This document shows positions 44,084 through 52,169 of a DNA stretch of 64,000 nucleotides, piece by piece. Position 1 is the first letter of the stretch; each line of letters begins with the position of its first letter. The notes beneath the pieces are model-generated. The model did not search any database and was not told the origin of the DNA. It was given only the letters and a program-made list of their open reading frames with translations. The position numbers were made by a program, and so were the translations under genes. The DNA is from Cytobacillus depressus (GTDB taxonomy: Bacteria; Bacillota; Bacilli; Bacillales; Cytobacillaceae), in NCBI RefSeq assembly GCF_008923245.1, contig NZ_WBOS01000004.1, positions 62,001-126,000 of the forward strand, written 5' to 3'.

Positions 44084-44881
44084 ATGAGAAAACTAAAAAA
44101 GGTGCTCATATGGATTCTGGTGGTTTCTTTTGTTTTTCTATATCAATCTGCTGGAATCTCTGCTGCAGAAAAGAAGGAGTTTGATATTGAAGTATTACCT
44201 GATAGCTATGCTTTTAATATTTCAAAAATGGTACCAGGTGACTGGGCAACTAGAGTCCTTACCATCCAAAACCGGGGAGAGCATAATTTTACCTATAATA
44301 CAAAAGCTAAGTTCTTGAACGGTTCCAAAAAATTATACAATGAGTTCCTTTTAAAGGTTTGGGATGCAAACGGGATTTTGTATGAGGGGAAGCTGCATGA
44401 ATTTGAAAGGCTTCAGCCAAGGCGTTTACAATCGAAAAGCCAGGAGGATCTTAAGTTTGAGGTGAAATTTCCATATGAGCTGGGAAATGAATATCAAGGA
44501 CTAGGTTTTGAGTTTGAATTAAAGTTTATTGTTGAAGGTAACACACCTACTCCAGGTCCAGATCCCGATCCAAACCCAGATCCGAATCCAAAGCCCGACC
44601 CTGATCCAAAACCAAATCCAGATCCAGATCCGAAGCCCGACCCTGTTCCCAACCCAAACCCAGATCCAACACCAAATCCCAATCCAGAAAATCCACAAGA
44701 AGAGCCATTAAAGCCAATTCGTCCAATCCCTAATGAGGAGTTGAATTCTCCCCCAATGAAAGGGCAAATTCTTCCGTCTACGGCAACTAATATGTATAAC
44801 AATTTGTTAATTGGGATCATATTCATTATCACTGGGGCAGTATTATTCATTTTACAGAAGAGGAAGAAGAATAATTTTTAA
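44084..44881 (+). CDS. TasA-like cell-wall-anchored protein with sortase signal
   Basis: 265 residues. Signal peptide (about 1-28, ending ISAAEKK), a domain related to TasA (DSYAFNISKMVPGDWATRVLTIQNRGEHNF, compare LVPGDKIKRTFKITNNGN in TasA), a wall-spanning run of Asp-Pro-Asn-Pro/Lys-Pro repeats (about 154-200) and a C-terminal sorting signal LPSTA (230-234), hydrophobic stretch and KRKKNN tail. LPxTA suits the class D sortase at 40170. I infer a covalent wall anchor or cap for TasA fibres. It has its own SD (GCGAGGG) and follows tasA closely. Confidence 0.85.
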   Translation: MRKLKKVLIWILVVSFVFLYQSAGISAAEKKEFDIEVLPDSYAFNISKMVPGDWATRVLTIQNRGEHNFTYNTKAKFLNGSKKLYNEFLLKVWDANGILYEGKLHEFERLQPRRLQSKSQEDLKFEVKFPYELGNEYQGLGFEFELKFIVEGNTPTPGPDPDPNPDPNPKPDPDPKPNPDPDPKPDPVPNPNPDPTPNPNPENPQEEPLKPIRPIPNEELNSPPMKGQILPSTATNMYNNLLIGIIFIITGAVLFILQKRKKNNF

Positions 44882-44917
44882 CCTTGATGGAGAATAATCT
44901 CTCAAGGTTCTTTATTT
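44880..44917 (+). terminator. Terminator after the sortase-substrate gene
   Basis: AACCTTGA and GAGA pair with TCTC and TCAAGGTT, then CTTTATTT. Its position rules out a start at 44884 for the next gene. Confidence 0.8.
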
Positions 44918-44952
44918 GGAAAAAGAAAAATAATAATAATGGGGGATTCAAT

Positions 44953-45258
44953 TTGAAGGGGATTTTCCTGTATCTAGCAGTAATTAATTTTGTTGATGGC
45001 ATGGTTACTTTTTTAGGTATTCGGTTTTCAATTATTGAAGAAGGCAATCCGTTTATGAATGCTCTATATCAAGCGAGCCCTCTAGGTTTCCTTGTGTTAA
45101 AAACGTTGTTATCATGTATACTCCTTACTTTTATTTTCTTCAAAAAATTACCTTCACGTCCTTCTATAAAAAATCTTGCACTTGCGGGGTCGCTCCTATA
45201 CACAATGGTTTGTCTTCTTCATGGTGTTTGGATTGCCAAATTTCTTTTGATGAGTTAA
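44953..45258 (+). CDS. DUF5658-like membrane protein
   Basis: 101 residues with three predicted membrane helices (IFLYLAVINFVDGMVTFLGI; GFLVLKTLLSCILLTFIFF; LALAGSLLYTMVCLLHGVW). EEGNPFMNALYQASPLGFLVLK is typical of this small domain of unknown function. I use TTG 44953 with GGGGGA 6 bases upstream; the longer frame from 44884 would be inside the preceding terminator and begins with an unlikely KKKNNNN tract. Role in the matrix locus unknown. Confidence 0.7.
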   Translation: MKGIFLYLAVINFVDGMVTFLGIRFSIIEEGNPFMNALYQASPLGFLVLKTLLSCILLTFIFFKKLPSRPSIKNLALAGSLLYTMVCLLHGVWIAKFLLMS

Positions 45259-45541
45259 ATGTTTTTAGGAGTAAATTACTAGGAAAGACTTTTGTAAGAG
45301 AACTATTTTATCAACATTTTACAAAAAATGATTCGACTATTTACAACATAGTTATGTAACAAATCGTATTAAATGAAATTATTGTAAGAATTATTAAAAA
45401 AATACAAGCTGATATTATAACAAAATGCAATTAAATGTAGAAAAAAGTACAATGAAAATTTCATATAACAGACAAAATCCAACAAATTACCAGTTCGTGA
45501 TCTATTACAATTAGACTAGATAATAAATACATAAGGAATAA

Positions 45542-45630
45542 CTGCAGAAAAAGGCAAACCTATTGAAAGATAGGGACGCAAAGTCACAGGTCTAAAGTAT
45601 GAACGTTCTTTTTGTAGATTGTTCTGCATA
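45542..45630 (+). promoter_or_regulatory. Cyclic di-GMP-I (GEMM) riboswitch
   Basis: Consensus elements in order: P1 5' strand TGCAGAA (45543-45549), GGCAAACC, a GAAA-capped stem CCTATTGAAAGATAGG, the invariant GGGACGCAAAG, GGTCTAAAG, a variable P3 and the P1 3' strand TTCTGCA (45622-45628). It lies 93 bases before the SinI-like start. No obvious intrinsic terminator follows, so control may act on RNA decay or on translation. The 45259-45540 region before it is A/T-rich with nothing else recognised. Confidence 0.88.
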
Positions 45631-45722
45631 AAATCATTTTAGCAGCAGCTCTCTGAAAGGCATTTTCTATACTAAGATGGCTGGATTGCCTGGAATACGA
45701 ATTGTATTTTGGGGGGAACAGA

Positions 45723-45875
45723 GTGGGAAATATTAAAACTCAGACAGAATTACTGGACAGAGAATGGATTCAGCTAATCATAAAAGCAAAAGGAATGGGG
45801 ATCGAAAAAGAAGAAATAAGGAAGTTTTTATTAAAAAATGAGGTAAAAGAGCTAAAAGTAAAGATAGCTGAATAA
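45723..45875 (+). CDS. sinI: SinI-like antirepressor
   Basis: 50 residues, too short for many gene callers. The core LLDREWIQLIIKAKGMGIEKEEIRKFLLKN matches the SinI helix-turn-helix hook that captures SinR (B. subtilis LDQEWVELMVEAKEANISPEEIRKYL). GTG start with GGGGGG about 6 bases upstream. It is convergent with sinR at 45994 rather than upstream in one operon, and a c-di-GMP-I riboswitch lies in its leader. SinI sequesters SinR and so turns on matrix genes. Confidence 0.85.
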   Translation: MGNIKTQTELLDREWIQLIIKAKGMGIEKEEIRKFLLKNEVKELKVKIAE

Positions 45876-45900
45876 ATAATAGAAGAGAGATAGCAAAGTT

Positions 45901-45949
45901 AAGTATTCCTAAAGGGGAGTATCACTAATAGGAAATGCTTTTTATTTTT
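45901..45949 (+). terminator. Terminator after sinI
   Basis: AAGTATTCCT pairs with AGGAAATGCTT, followed by TTTATTTTT. Confidence 0.75.
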
Positions 45950-45952
45950 GCA

Positions 45953-45987
45953 TAAAAAGACGCAAATCTCCATTAAGACTTTGCGTC
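45953..45987 (-). terminator. Terminator after sinR
   Basis: GACGCAAA pairs with TTTGCGTC and a T5 run follows on the minus strand. Confidence 0.8.
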
Positions 45988-45993
45988 GAGTTT

Positions 45994-46317
45994 CTATTTA
46001 TTCTGATCAATTCTCCATTTATTAAATTCAAGAAACTCACGGAATTGTTCTTTGGAAACGCCAGAGTTCATTGCTTCTTGAACAATATCGATCCATTCCG
46101 AATCTAATTCATCAGTGTTTGGCTGCTCATGAATTAAATGGTCAACAGGGACTTGGAGGACGGCAGCGATTTTTTCAAGAAATTGAATGGAAGGATTTGT
46201 TTGCAGATTTCTTTCGAGGGAGCTTAAGTATGACTTGGCAACACCAGCTTGTTCGGCAAGCTCGGATAACGATAACTTCTTCTCTTTGCGCAAGGTTTTT
46301 ACACGATCACCGATCAT
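45994..46317 (-). CDS. sinR: Biofilm master repressor SinR
   Basis: 107 residues. HTH segment KKLSLSELAEQAGVAKSYLS and RNLQTNPSIQFLEKIAAVL match B. subtilis SinR very closely; the C-terminal pair LDSEWIDIVQEAMNSGVSKEQFREFLEFNKW is the SinI-binding/tetramer region. It represses tapA-sipW-tasA. A GTTCT-N6-AGAAC dyad 59 bases upstream suggests control of its own gene. Confidence 0.93.
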   Translation of the reverse strand: MIGDRVKTLRKEKKLSLSELAEQAGVAKSYLSSLERNLQTNPSIQFLEKIAAVLQVPVDHLIHEQPNTDELDSEWIDIVQEAMNSGVSKEQFREFLEFNKWRIDQNK

Positions 46318-46375
46318 CCAATTTCACACTCCTTATCATGAAATATAGTTTAATCATATCAAAAAACGCTTATTG

Positions 46376-46391
46376 GTTCTATATTAAGAAC
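46376..46391. promoter_or_regulatory. SinR-type operator dyad before sinR
   Basis: GTTCTATATTAAGAAC, GTTCT-N6-AGAAC, with a further GTTCTAA at 46397. Confidence 0.65.
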
Positions 46392-46485
46392 GATTGGTTC
46401 TAAAAATATAATTACATCTTAACATAAATTTCGAACTAGTTAAGAAATTTATGTCCACTATTAAAGGAAATTAAAAAAAGTGCTC

Positions 46486-47547
46486 CTATCTTTTGACAAG
46501 AACACTCTTCCTTTCCAGTATTTTCAAAATTGCTACAACCGCTAAGTCCGTATTTTCCGCCTCGACATGGTGAAATTCCCCTTTATAATCAAGTTGCTTA
46601 TGCGCATAGCGGGGGTCGTAATATTCTTCTAGCAGTAGTTGAATGACTAATTTATAATCTTCGCCAACAACGGCCTCATTAATTGATTCAATTAACTTAA
46701 CATTTTTCATTCGCTTATAAATATATTTTAATCGCTCTAATACTTTTGGCTGGAACCAGTCTTTATGAAGATAAGGCAATACATATTCACGATAAATCCG
46801 TTCAATTCGTGAGTTCAATGAGGATTGCAAATTGATATTAAAGCCTATATGCTTTTTCTCTAGCAATTCATCAGGCTGAACGACTTTACCAATCCGTTTA
46901 CTTTCTGCTTCTACTAGAAAAAATGGAGAATCTTTAATTTCTGTCAATGTTTGAAAAAGCAGTGAATCGAACGTTTTCTGGTTATGCCCCTCGAATAATC
47001 CAAATGTCCCGAAGATGGATCCGCGATGCCCGGCCATCGCTTCTAAATCGATGACGGGAATGCCTTTTTCTTTTAATTTTTCCAGCACTTCAGTTTTTCC
47101 GACACCAGTCATTCCATGGATTGAAATGGCCGAAGGGGGAATGAGTTTAGGAATTTCCTTTAAAATATATTCCCGATATGCTCTAATTCCGCCTATTAAC
47201 CGTGGGACAGCCATTCCAGCAAAGGATGTAAATGTCGCGATTGATTGGCTGCGCATGCCGCCACGCCAGCAATGAATTATAGGTTGCTTGCCGTCCTCAT
47301 GCAGGGCTTTAATTTGTCCCAAAATAGAAGGAAGCTTCGGAGAAACGACCTCCATCGCCCGCCACTTGGCCTCATCCGCTCCTTTTTGCTTATAAAGAGT
47401 TCCAATCATCGCCCGCTCTTCGTTTGTAAAAATGGGAATATTGACCGCGCCAGGTATGTTAAATTCCTCGAATTCTCCTGGTGAACGAACATCAACAGGG
47501 ACAACATCTTTTAATGTGAATAATTGGTCGATACTGATCTCTTTCAT
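46486..47547 (-). CDS. mnmH: tRNA 2-selenouridine synthase
   Basis: 353 residues, replaces sulfur by selenium at the wobble uridine through a geranylated intermediate. N-terminal rhodanese domain with Cys93 in IIHCWRGGMRSQS, then a P-loop domain (GMTGVGKTEVLEKL near 145). ATG with AGGAAGA SD. No selD gene for selenophosphate is in the window, so selenium use cannot be judged here. Confidence 0.92.
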   Translation of the reverse strand: MKEISIDQLFTLKDVVPVDVRSPGEFEEFNIPGAVNIPIFTNEERAMIGTLYKQKGADEAKWRAMEVVSPKLPSILGQIKALHEDGKQPIIHCWRGGMRSQSIATFTSFAGMAVPRLIGGIRAYREYILKEIPKLIPPSAISIHGMTGVGKTEVLEKLKEKGIPVIDLEAMAGHRGSIFGTFGLFEGHNQKTFDSLLFQTLTEIKDSPFFLVEAESKRIGKVVQPDELLEKKHIGFNINLQSSLNSRIERIYREYVLPYLHKDWFQPKVLERLKYIYKRMKNVKLIESINEAVVGEDYKLVIQLLLEEYYDPRYAHKQLDYKGEFHHVEAENTDLAVVAILKILERKSVLVKR

Positions 47548-47639
47548 TTTTCTTCCTCCGATTATGCATCGATAAGAATATTTTATCCATTTATAAACTT
47601 ATTGAAAACCCGTTTCCATTTAAAAAGCAAAAAGCTTGT

Positions 47640-47745
47640 CTAGAACTTGATTTATTGGACAAGTTTTTAAGAAAAGCCAATAAGTTGTACGGAAAACTTG
47701 ATTTATTGGACATGCTTTTCAAAAAAAGCCAAAAACCTGTCCAAA
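47640..47745 (+). repeat. 51-bp tandem repeat, second locus
   Basis: GGAC-initiated units at 47657 and 47708 are 51 bp apart and carry the AACTTGATTTATTGGAC linker seen at 31667. Arms are more degenerate here (GGACAAGTTTTT, ACCTGTCC). No gene in 47548-47803. Confidence 0.7.
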
Positions 47746-47773
47746 AAGGTTACTGTTCAATATCTAAAAATAA

Positions 47774-47797
47774 AAGCAGCCATCCAATCGGCTGCTT
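47774..47797 (-). terminator. Terminator after yfkK
   Basis: AAGCAGCC pairs with GGCTGCTT; minus strand continues TTATTTTTA. Confidence 0.75.
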
Positions 47798-47803
47798 CAA
47801 TAC

Positions 47804-48031
47804 TTATTTATTTTTCCTTAAATTCCCCAGTTCTTCAGCTATAGCCTGCATTTCATTCGGGCTAAAACTATTCTTTTTCATCACAAGATCATAAATATCC
47901 TTTAATTCTTCATACATTTCTTCATCAAAGTGTGAAGGCTTAATCGCTCCAAAGTTTAAAACGTTCAGTTTCTCTTTAATTTTTTCAATCATAAATTCAA
48001 CGTTTTCTACTGACTTTTGTGCCAAGTCCAT
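47804..48031 (-). CDS. yfkK: YfkK family protein (DUF1128)
   Basis: 75 residues, helical, soluble. [22 protein letters not shown] and [22 protein letters not shown] match the YfkK family, as does [17 protein letters not shown] at the end. Function unknown. It is divergent from the yfkJ homologue, as part of the yfk block conserved with B. subtilis. Confidence 0.88.
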   Translation of the reverse strand: MDLAQKSVENVEFMIEKIKEKLNVLNFGAIKPSHFDEEMYEELKDIYDLVMKKNSFSPNEMQAIAEELGNLRKNK

Positions 48032-48170
48032 CCGAATTCCCCCTCAAAAAATATGGCTATCTCTAGCAAGTATCCCCATCTTTCCACGATATGAATGAAA
48101 TGTCAACTCCCGAAATAGTTGCAGAAGATGAAAATATGAAAGAAAATATGGACAAGGAGGGTATCACCAT

Positions 48171-48641
48171 ATGATTAATGTATTATTTGTTTGTTTAGGG
48201 AATATTTGCCGTTCACCAATGGCGGAAGCAATATTTCGTGATTTAGTAAAAAAGGAAGGGCTAGAGCAGCAGATTCGTGTGGATTCAGCCGGGACTGGGG
48301 ATTGGCATATAGGAGCACAGCCGCATGAAGGGACAAGGAATATTTTAAAAAAATATCATATTCCTGCAGACGGAATGAAAGCAAGACAAATCAATGTAAA
48401 CGACTTTCAAGAGTTTAAATATATAGTGGCAATGGATGCTTCCAATGTTCAGAATATCAAAAAGCTGAACTCGGACCAATCAGATACTCGTGTGATGATG
48501 TTGCTTGATTTGGTAGAAGAGGCGACGGACAAAAATGTTCCAGACCCATACTTTACTGGGAATTTTGAAGAGGTGTACGAGCTAGTCAAAAAAGGCTGTG
48601 AGCAACTGTTAAAAGAACTGCGTCAAGCCCATAATATATAG
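48171..48641 (+). CDS. yfkJ: Low-molecular-weight protein tyrosine phosphatase (YfkJ)
   Basis: 156 residues. P-loop CLGNICRS with nucleophile Cys8 and Arg14, and the general acid Asp in VPDPYF. Dephosphorylates phosphotyrosine proteins; the B. subtilis homologue is linked to stress resistance. First of a set of three close genes on this strand, with AAGGAGGG as SD. Confidence 0.93.
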   Translation: MINVLFVCLGNICRSPMAEAIFRDLVKKEGLEQQIRVDSAGTGDWHIGAQPHEGTRNILKKYHIPADGMKARQINVNDFQEFKYIVAMDASNVQNIKKLNSDQSDTRVMMLLDLVEEATDKNVPDPYFTGNFEEVYELVKKGCEQLLKELRQAHNI

Positions 48642-48659
48642 GAAGGTGAGTTGAAAAGA

Positions 48660-49013
48660 ATGGGGAAGTCTTTATTTTTGAAAGGTGTGCTATTCGGAGC
48701 GTTGGCAGGCGGCGCTTTAAGCTTATTAGATCGGGCGACTCGGGAATCAGTCGTCTCCAATTGCAAAAAGACGACAAAAGAAGTCTCTTTTTATGTCAAA
48801 AATCCGAAAGTGGCCGTTAATCAAGTGAAGGATATGACAAATAAAATTCAATCGACGTTTGAACAAGTAAGTTCTGAGGTATCTTATATTATGGAAAAGG
48901 TGGAGGAATTAAAAGAAACGACACCAGAAGTTGTTGAGCTAGTGGAGGATACGAAGGAGGCTTTTTTTGAAAAGGATTCGGCTGATGAAGAAATTGCTGC
49001 AGCCAATCGTTAG
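48660..49013 (+). CDS. yfkI: YtxH-like stress protein (YfkI)
   Basis: About 117 residues. A Gly/Ala-rich N-terminal segment (GVLFGALAGGALSLLDRATRE), typical of YtxH proteins, precedes long amphipathic helices with coiled-coil character (KVAVNQVKDMTNKIQSTFEQV; EEAKE-rich end). I start at ATG 48660 after GAAGGTGAG; TTG 48651 is also open. Between yfkJ and yfkH as in B. subtilis. Confidence 0.82.
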   Translation: MGKSLFLKGVLFGALAGGALSLLDRATRESVVSNCKKTTKEVSFYVKNPKVAVNQVKDMTNKIQSTFEQVSSEVSYIMEKVEELKETTPEVVELVEDTKEAFFEKDSADEEIAAANR

Positions 49014-49057
49014 TTTTCCACTTCAAGAGTGTTCCATTTTAAAAGTGAGGTGATGGG

Positions 49058-49882
49058 ATGGGACAAGCCTTTGCGAATTTGTTTACGCAATTAAAGAAAA
49101 GAGTGATGGAAGATGATTTGTTTGGGCTTGCCGCTCAGTTAGCCTACTTCTTCCTATTATCTCTCTTTCCTTTACTCCTTTTTCTTGTGTCATTGCTTCC
49201 TTATTTGCCAATAACAACAGAGGATATTCTTGCTGTCATTCGAGATTTTGCCCCAAAGGAGAGTATGCGATTAATTGAGGCTAATATTAGTTCGCTTTCG
49301 CAAAAGAATGGCGGAGTGCTTTCCTTCGGGATCATAGCAACGATCTGGTCAGCATCCAATGGAATCAATGCGATCGTCCTTGCTTTTAATAAAGCCTATA
49401 ATGTGAAAGAAACCCGCCACTTTATTGTTGCAAGAGGGATGTCTATCTTATTTACCTTTGCCATGCTGTTTGTCTTTGTCGTTGCCTTATTGCTTCCGGT
49501 TTTCGGAAAAATAATTGGGGGTTACTTATTTGCTAAATTAGGTCTATCCGGAGAGTTTATGACCATTTGGAACACGCTTCGCTGGCTTGTAAGCTCGATT
49601 ATTTTGTTCATCGTATTTACTGGTTTATATTGGATTGCGCCAAATATTAAGCTCAAATGCGTAACTGTTGTACCAGGTGCCATTTTTGCAACAATAGGTT
49701 GGGAGCTATCATCGTTGGCTTTTTCATATTATGTGACCAATTTCATTAATTTCTCGGCGACTTATGGCAGTATCGGTGCCGTTATTGTCCTAATGCTCTG
49801 GTTCTACCTAACGGGAATTATAATCATCTTAGGCGGAGAAATCAATGCGATCTACAGTAAATATAAAAAGGAAGATTGTTAG
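49058..49882 (+). CDS. yfkH: YihY/BrkB family membrane protein (YfkH)
   Basis: 274 residues with six predicted membrane helices. DDLFGLAAQLAYFFLLSLFPLLLFL at the start and ATYGSIGAVIVLMLWFYLTGIIIILGGEINA at the end are characteristic of the YihY family. Once annotated as ribonuclease BN by mistake; transport or envelope role unproven. Third gene of the yfkJIH set. Confidence 0.9.
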   Translation: MGQAFANLFTQLKKRVMEDDLFGLAAQLAYFFLLSLFPLLLFLVSLLPYLPITTEDILAVIRDFAPKESMRLIEANISSLSQKNGGVLSFGIIATIWSASNGINAIVLAFNKAYNVKETRHFIVARGMSILFTFAMLFVFVVALLLPVFGKIIGGYLFAKLGLSGEFMTIWNTLRWLVSSIILFIVFTGLYWIAPNIKLKCVTVVPGAIFATIGWELSSLAFSYYVTNFINFSATYGSIGAVIVLMLWFYLTGIIIILGGEINAIYSKYKKEDC

Positions 49883-49967
49883 AAGTTTCCTTTCATAATA
49901 AGCAGTCGATTTCAAACAATAAGACAGGGGAAAAAATATTGGTCTTTACTTAAGGAGGCTACTATTC

Positions 49968-50072
49968 ATGACGAAGAAATCGAAGAAAGATGGCGGAACA
50001 AAGCAAAAGGGGAAGAACAAACCAAATAGCAAAACTTCAGGTTCGGCTAACGGACAGAATGGATATCATTAG
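49968..50072 (+). CDS. Small basic hypothetical protein
   Basis: 34 residues, Lys/Gly/Asn/Ser-rich (MTKKSKKDGGTKQKGKNK), with a very strong SD TAAGGAGG 9 bases upstream and a perfect terminator right behind the stop, so it is very likely translated. Composition recalls minor small acid-soluble spore proteins, but no family is certain. Confidence 0.65.
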   Translation: MTKKSKKDGGTKQKGKNKPNSKTSGSANGQNGYH

Positions 50073-50080
50073 GAATGTAA

Positions 50081-50108
50081 AAAAATCCCGGGGCCTCCCG
50101 GGATTTTT
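50081..50108. terminator. Bidirectional terminator
   Basis: AAAAATCCCGGG pairs perfectly with CCCGGGATTTTT. It serves the small gene on the plus strand and zosA on the minus strand. Confidence 0.88.
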
Positions 50109-50114
50109 AATAAA

Positions 50115-52037
50115 TCAAGACCTTAACAACCTTAAGCTATTCAAAATAACTAAAATCGTACTTCCTTCATGAGCGATTACTCCAAATGGCAGGTCGACAA
50201 ACTGCAGGAAGTTGGATGCGATTAAAAGCATGATAACTGAAATAGAGAAAATGACATTCTGTTTAATAATCCGATTCATTTTCTTAGAAAGCTTAATCGC
50301 TTCGGCAATGCGCGGGAGGTCGTTTTTCATCAAAACAACATCCGCTGTCTCAAGGGCAACATCTGTGCCTTCTCCCATAGCGATTCCGACATTAGCTGTT
50401 GCTAGAGCGGGTGCATCATTTATACCGTCTCCAACCATTGCGACAGTTCCGTATGTTTCTTGGAGTTTCTTTAAATGCTCGACTTTATTTTCTGGCAGGC
50501 ATTCGGCGATATAATCATCGACATGGGAAGTCTTGGCGATCGCCATTCCCGTATTTCGACTATCACCAGTCAGCATCAGCGTATAAATGCCCTCGTTCTT
50601 TAAGCGGTCTATTGCAGTTCTTGTTTCTTCTCGAACAACGTCTTGGAGGGCAATAATAGCAGCAATTTCTCCATTCTTTTGTACAAAAACAATAGTTTTT
50701 CCTTGGCTCGCCATTTTCGCAGCGGCGCCTTCACCAAATTGCCCAGCTGCTTCCAAGCCGACAAATGCTGCTTTCCCAATTTTCCATTCATCGCGATCAA
50801 TAAACGCTTTGACACCCCAGCCAGATACATCCTCAATGCTTTCTGGGTTAATTAACGACCCATCTAGCTTTTCTTTTGCGAACTTCACAATGGCATTTGC
50901 CAATGGGTGGGTGGAGTGACTTTCAATCGAGGCGGCTTTTAATAATATCTCCGACTCCGAAAGTCCATCTGCAACAATAACATCTGTCACTTCTGGTTTC
51001 CCTTTCGTAAGCGTCCCTGTTTTATCAAAGGCAATGGCTTTTAAATGGCTTAAATTTTCTAAATGTACACCGCCTTTAAAAAGAATTCCGTGTCGCGCTC
51101 CATTGGAGATGGCTGATAAAGTTGCTGGCATAATAGATGCAACCAGGGCACAAGGAGAAGCGACGACTAGTAAAATCATGGCCCGATAAAACGTTTCCGT
51201 CCAGTTCCATCCTAAGAGGAAATGGGGGAGAAACATCATCAAAACAACGACTGATAAAACAATTTTTACATAGGTTCCTTCAAAGCGTTCGATAAATAGC
51301 TGAGAAGGGGATTTCTCACTTTGAGCAGATTGGACAAGCTGAATGATCTTTTGAAAAAGAGTTTCACTATTTGGCTTTGTAATTTCAACTGTTAGCGACC
51401 CATTTAAGTTAACTGTTCCAGCAAAAATAGCGTCGTTATTTCCTTTTGTAACTGGGATCGATTCGCCTGTGATGGCCGACTCATCGATTGTTGACTGGCC
51501 TTTAATAATTTTCCCATCAGAAGGTACGCGCTCACCGGGTTTAACTAAAATAAGATCGCCAATCACTAATTGTGATACATGAACTTTTTCCTCGATCCCG
51601 CCATTGATAAGTAAAGCCTCTTCAGGTTGAATTTCCATTAAGGCAGAGATTTCCTTATGACTTTTATTCATTGTATACGTCTCAAGCGCACCACTGACGG
51701 CAAAAATAAAGATAAGAATAGCGCCTTCAGTCCAGTACCCAATAATAGCAGAACCGATGGCAGCAAAAATCATCAGCATTTCTACATTTAATTCTTTATT
51801 GGCAATCGTCTCTTCAATACCTTCCTTAGCTTTTGCAAAACCCCCGATGAGGAAGGCTAAAATATAGGCGGTAACAGAGGCGGTAGCCAACTCACTTTTA
51901 TCTAACATCCAACCAGCTGCAATGAGTACGCCACTTAATAATGCAGCGATCAATTCTGCATGTGGCTTCATCTTTTCAAAAAAGCTGTCTTTTTCATTTA
52001 CTGTCCTATTTAACAATGCTCTTGCTTCTGCACTCAT
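50115..52037 (-). CDS. zosA: P1B-type metal-transporting ATPase (ZosA-like)
   Basis: About 640 residues. Eight membrane helices expected, SPC metal motif (VVASPCALVAS), actuator TGES, phosphorylation site DKTGTLT, and the hinge GDGINDAP. No N-terminal HMA domain. Length and architecture match B. subtilis ZosA, a peroxide-induced zinc importer, rather than CadA. I use ATG 52037 with GGGAGGAT upstream instead of the longer frame to 52073. The upstream region carries a PerR/Fur-like site, which agrees with ZosA. Confidence 0.83.
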   Translation of the reverse strand: MSAEARALLNRTVNEKDSFFEKMKPHAELIAALLSGVLIAAGWMLDKSELATASVTAYILAFLIGGFAKAKEGIEETIANKELNVEMLMIFAAIGSAIIGYWTEGAILIFIFAVSGALETYTMNKSHKEISALMEIQPEEALLINGGIEEKVHVSQLVIGDLILVKPGERVPSDGKIIKGQSTIDESAITGESIPVTKGNNDAIFAGTVNLNGSLTVEITKPNSETLFQKIIQLVQSAQSEKSPSQLFIERFEGTYVKIVLSVVVLMMFLPHFLLGWNWTETFYRAMILLVVASPCALVASIMPATLSAISNGARHGILFKGGVHLENLSHLKAIAFDKTGTLTKGKPEVTDVIVADGLSESEILLKAASIESHSTHPLANAIVKFAKEKLDGSLINPESIEDVSGWGVKAFIDRDEWKIGKAAFVGLEAAGQFGEGAAAKMASQGKTIVFVQKNGEIAAIIALQDVVREETRTAIDRLKNEGIYTLMLTGDSRNTGMAIAKTSHVDDYIAECLPENKVEHLKKLQETYGTVAMVGDGINDAPALATANVGIAMGEGTDVALETADVVLMKNDLPRIAEAIKLSKKMNRIIKQNVIFSISVIMLLIASNFLQFVDLPFGVIAHEGSTILVILNSLRLLRS

Positions 52038-52055
52038 TTGTTTATCCTCCCTTAT

Positions 52056-52108
52056 ATTGAAATTGATTTTCAATTAATTTATCTAATTGAGAATTATAAT
52101 CATATTAT
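52056..52108. promoter_or_regulatory. Metalloregulator-type operators before zosA
   Basis: TTGAAATTGATTTTCAA (TTGAAA-N5-TTTCAA read on the minus strand) and TTATAATCATATTAT at 52094, 12 of 15 matches to the PerR box. A degenerate copy of the 52056-52103 block recurs at 52170-52217. Confidence 0.55.
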
Positions 52109-52169
52109 TTCTTTTAATATACTTCGTAAGCTGTCTTTTGGTTCTGAATTCTTTATATTCTCCTCCTTA

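Noticed and set aside
44494-44850. Minus-strand Gly/Ser/Phe-rich frame
   Set aside because: It is a shadow of the Asp-Pro-Asn-Pro coding repeat of the sortase-substrate gene.
45640-45715. Second riboswitch or intrinsic terminator between the c-di-GMP aptamer and sinI
   Set aside because: Only short, weak hairpins (for example AATAC/GTATT) were found, without a T-run or a second aptamer consensus.
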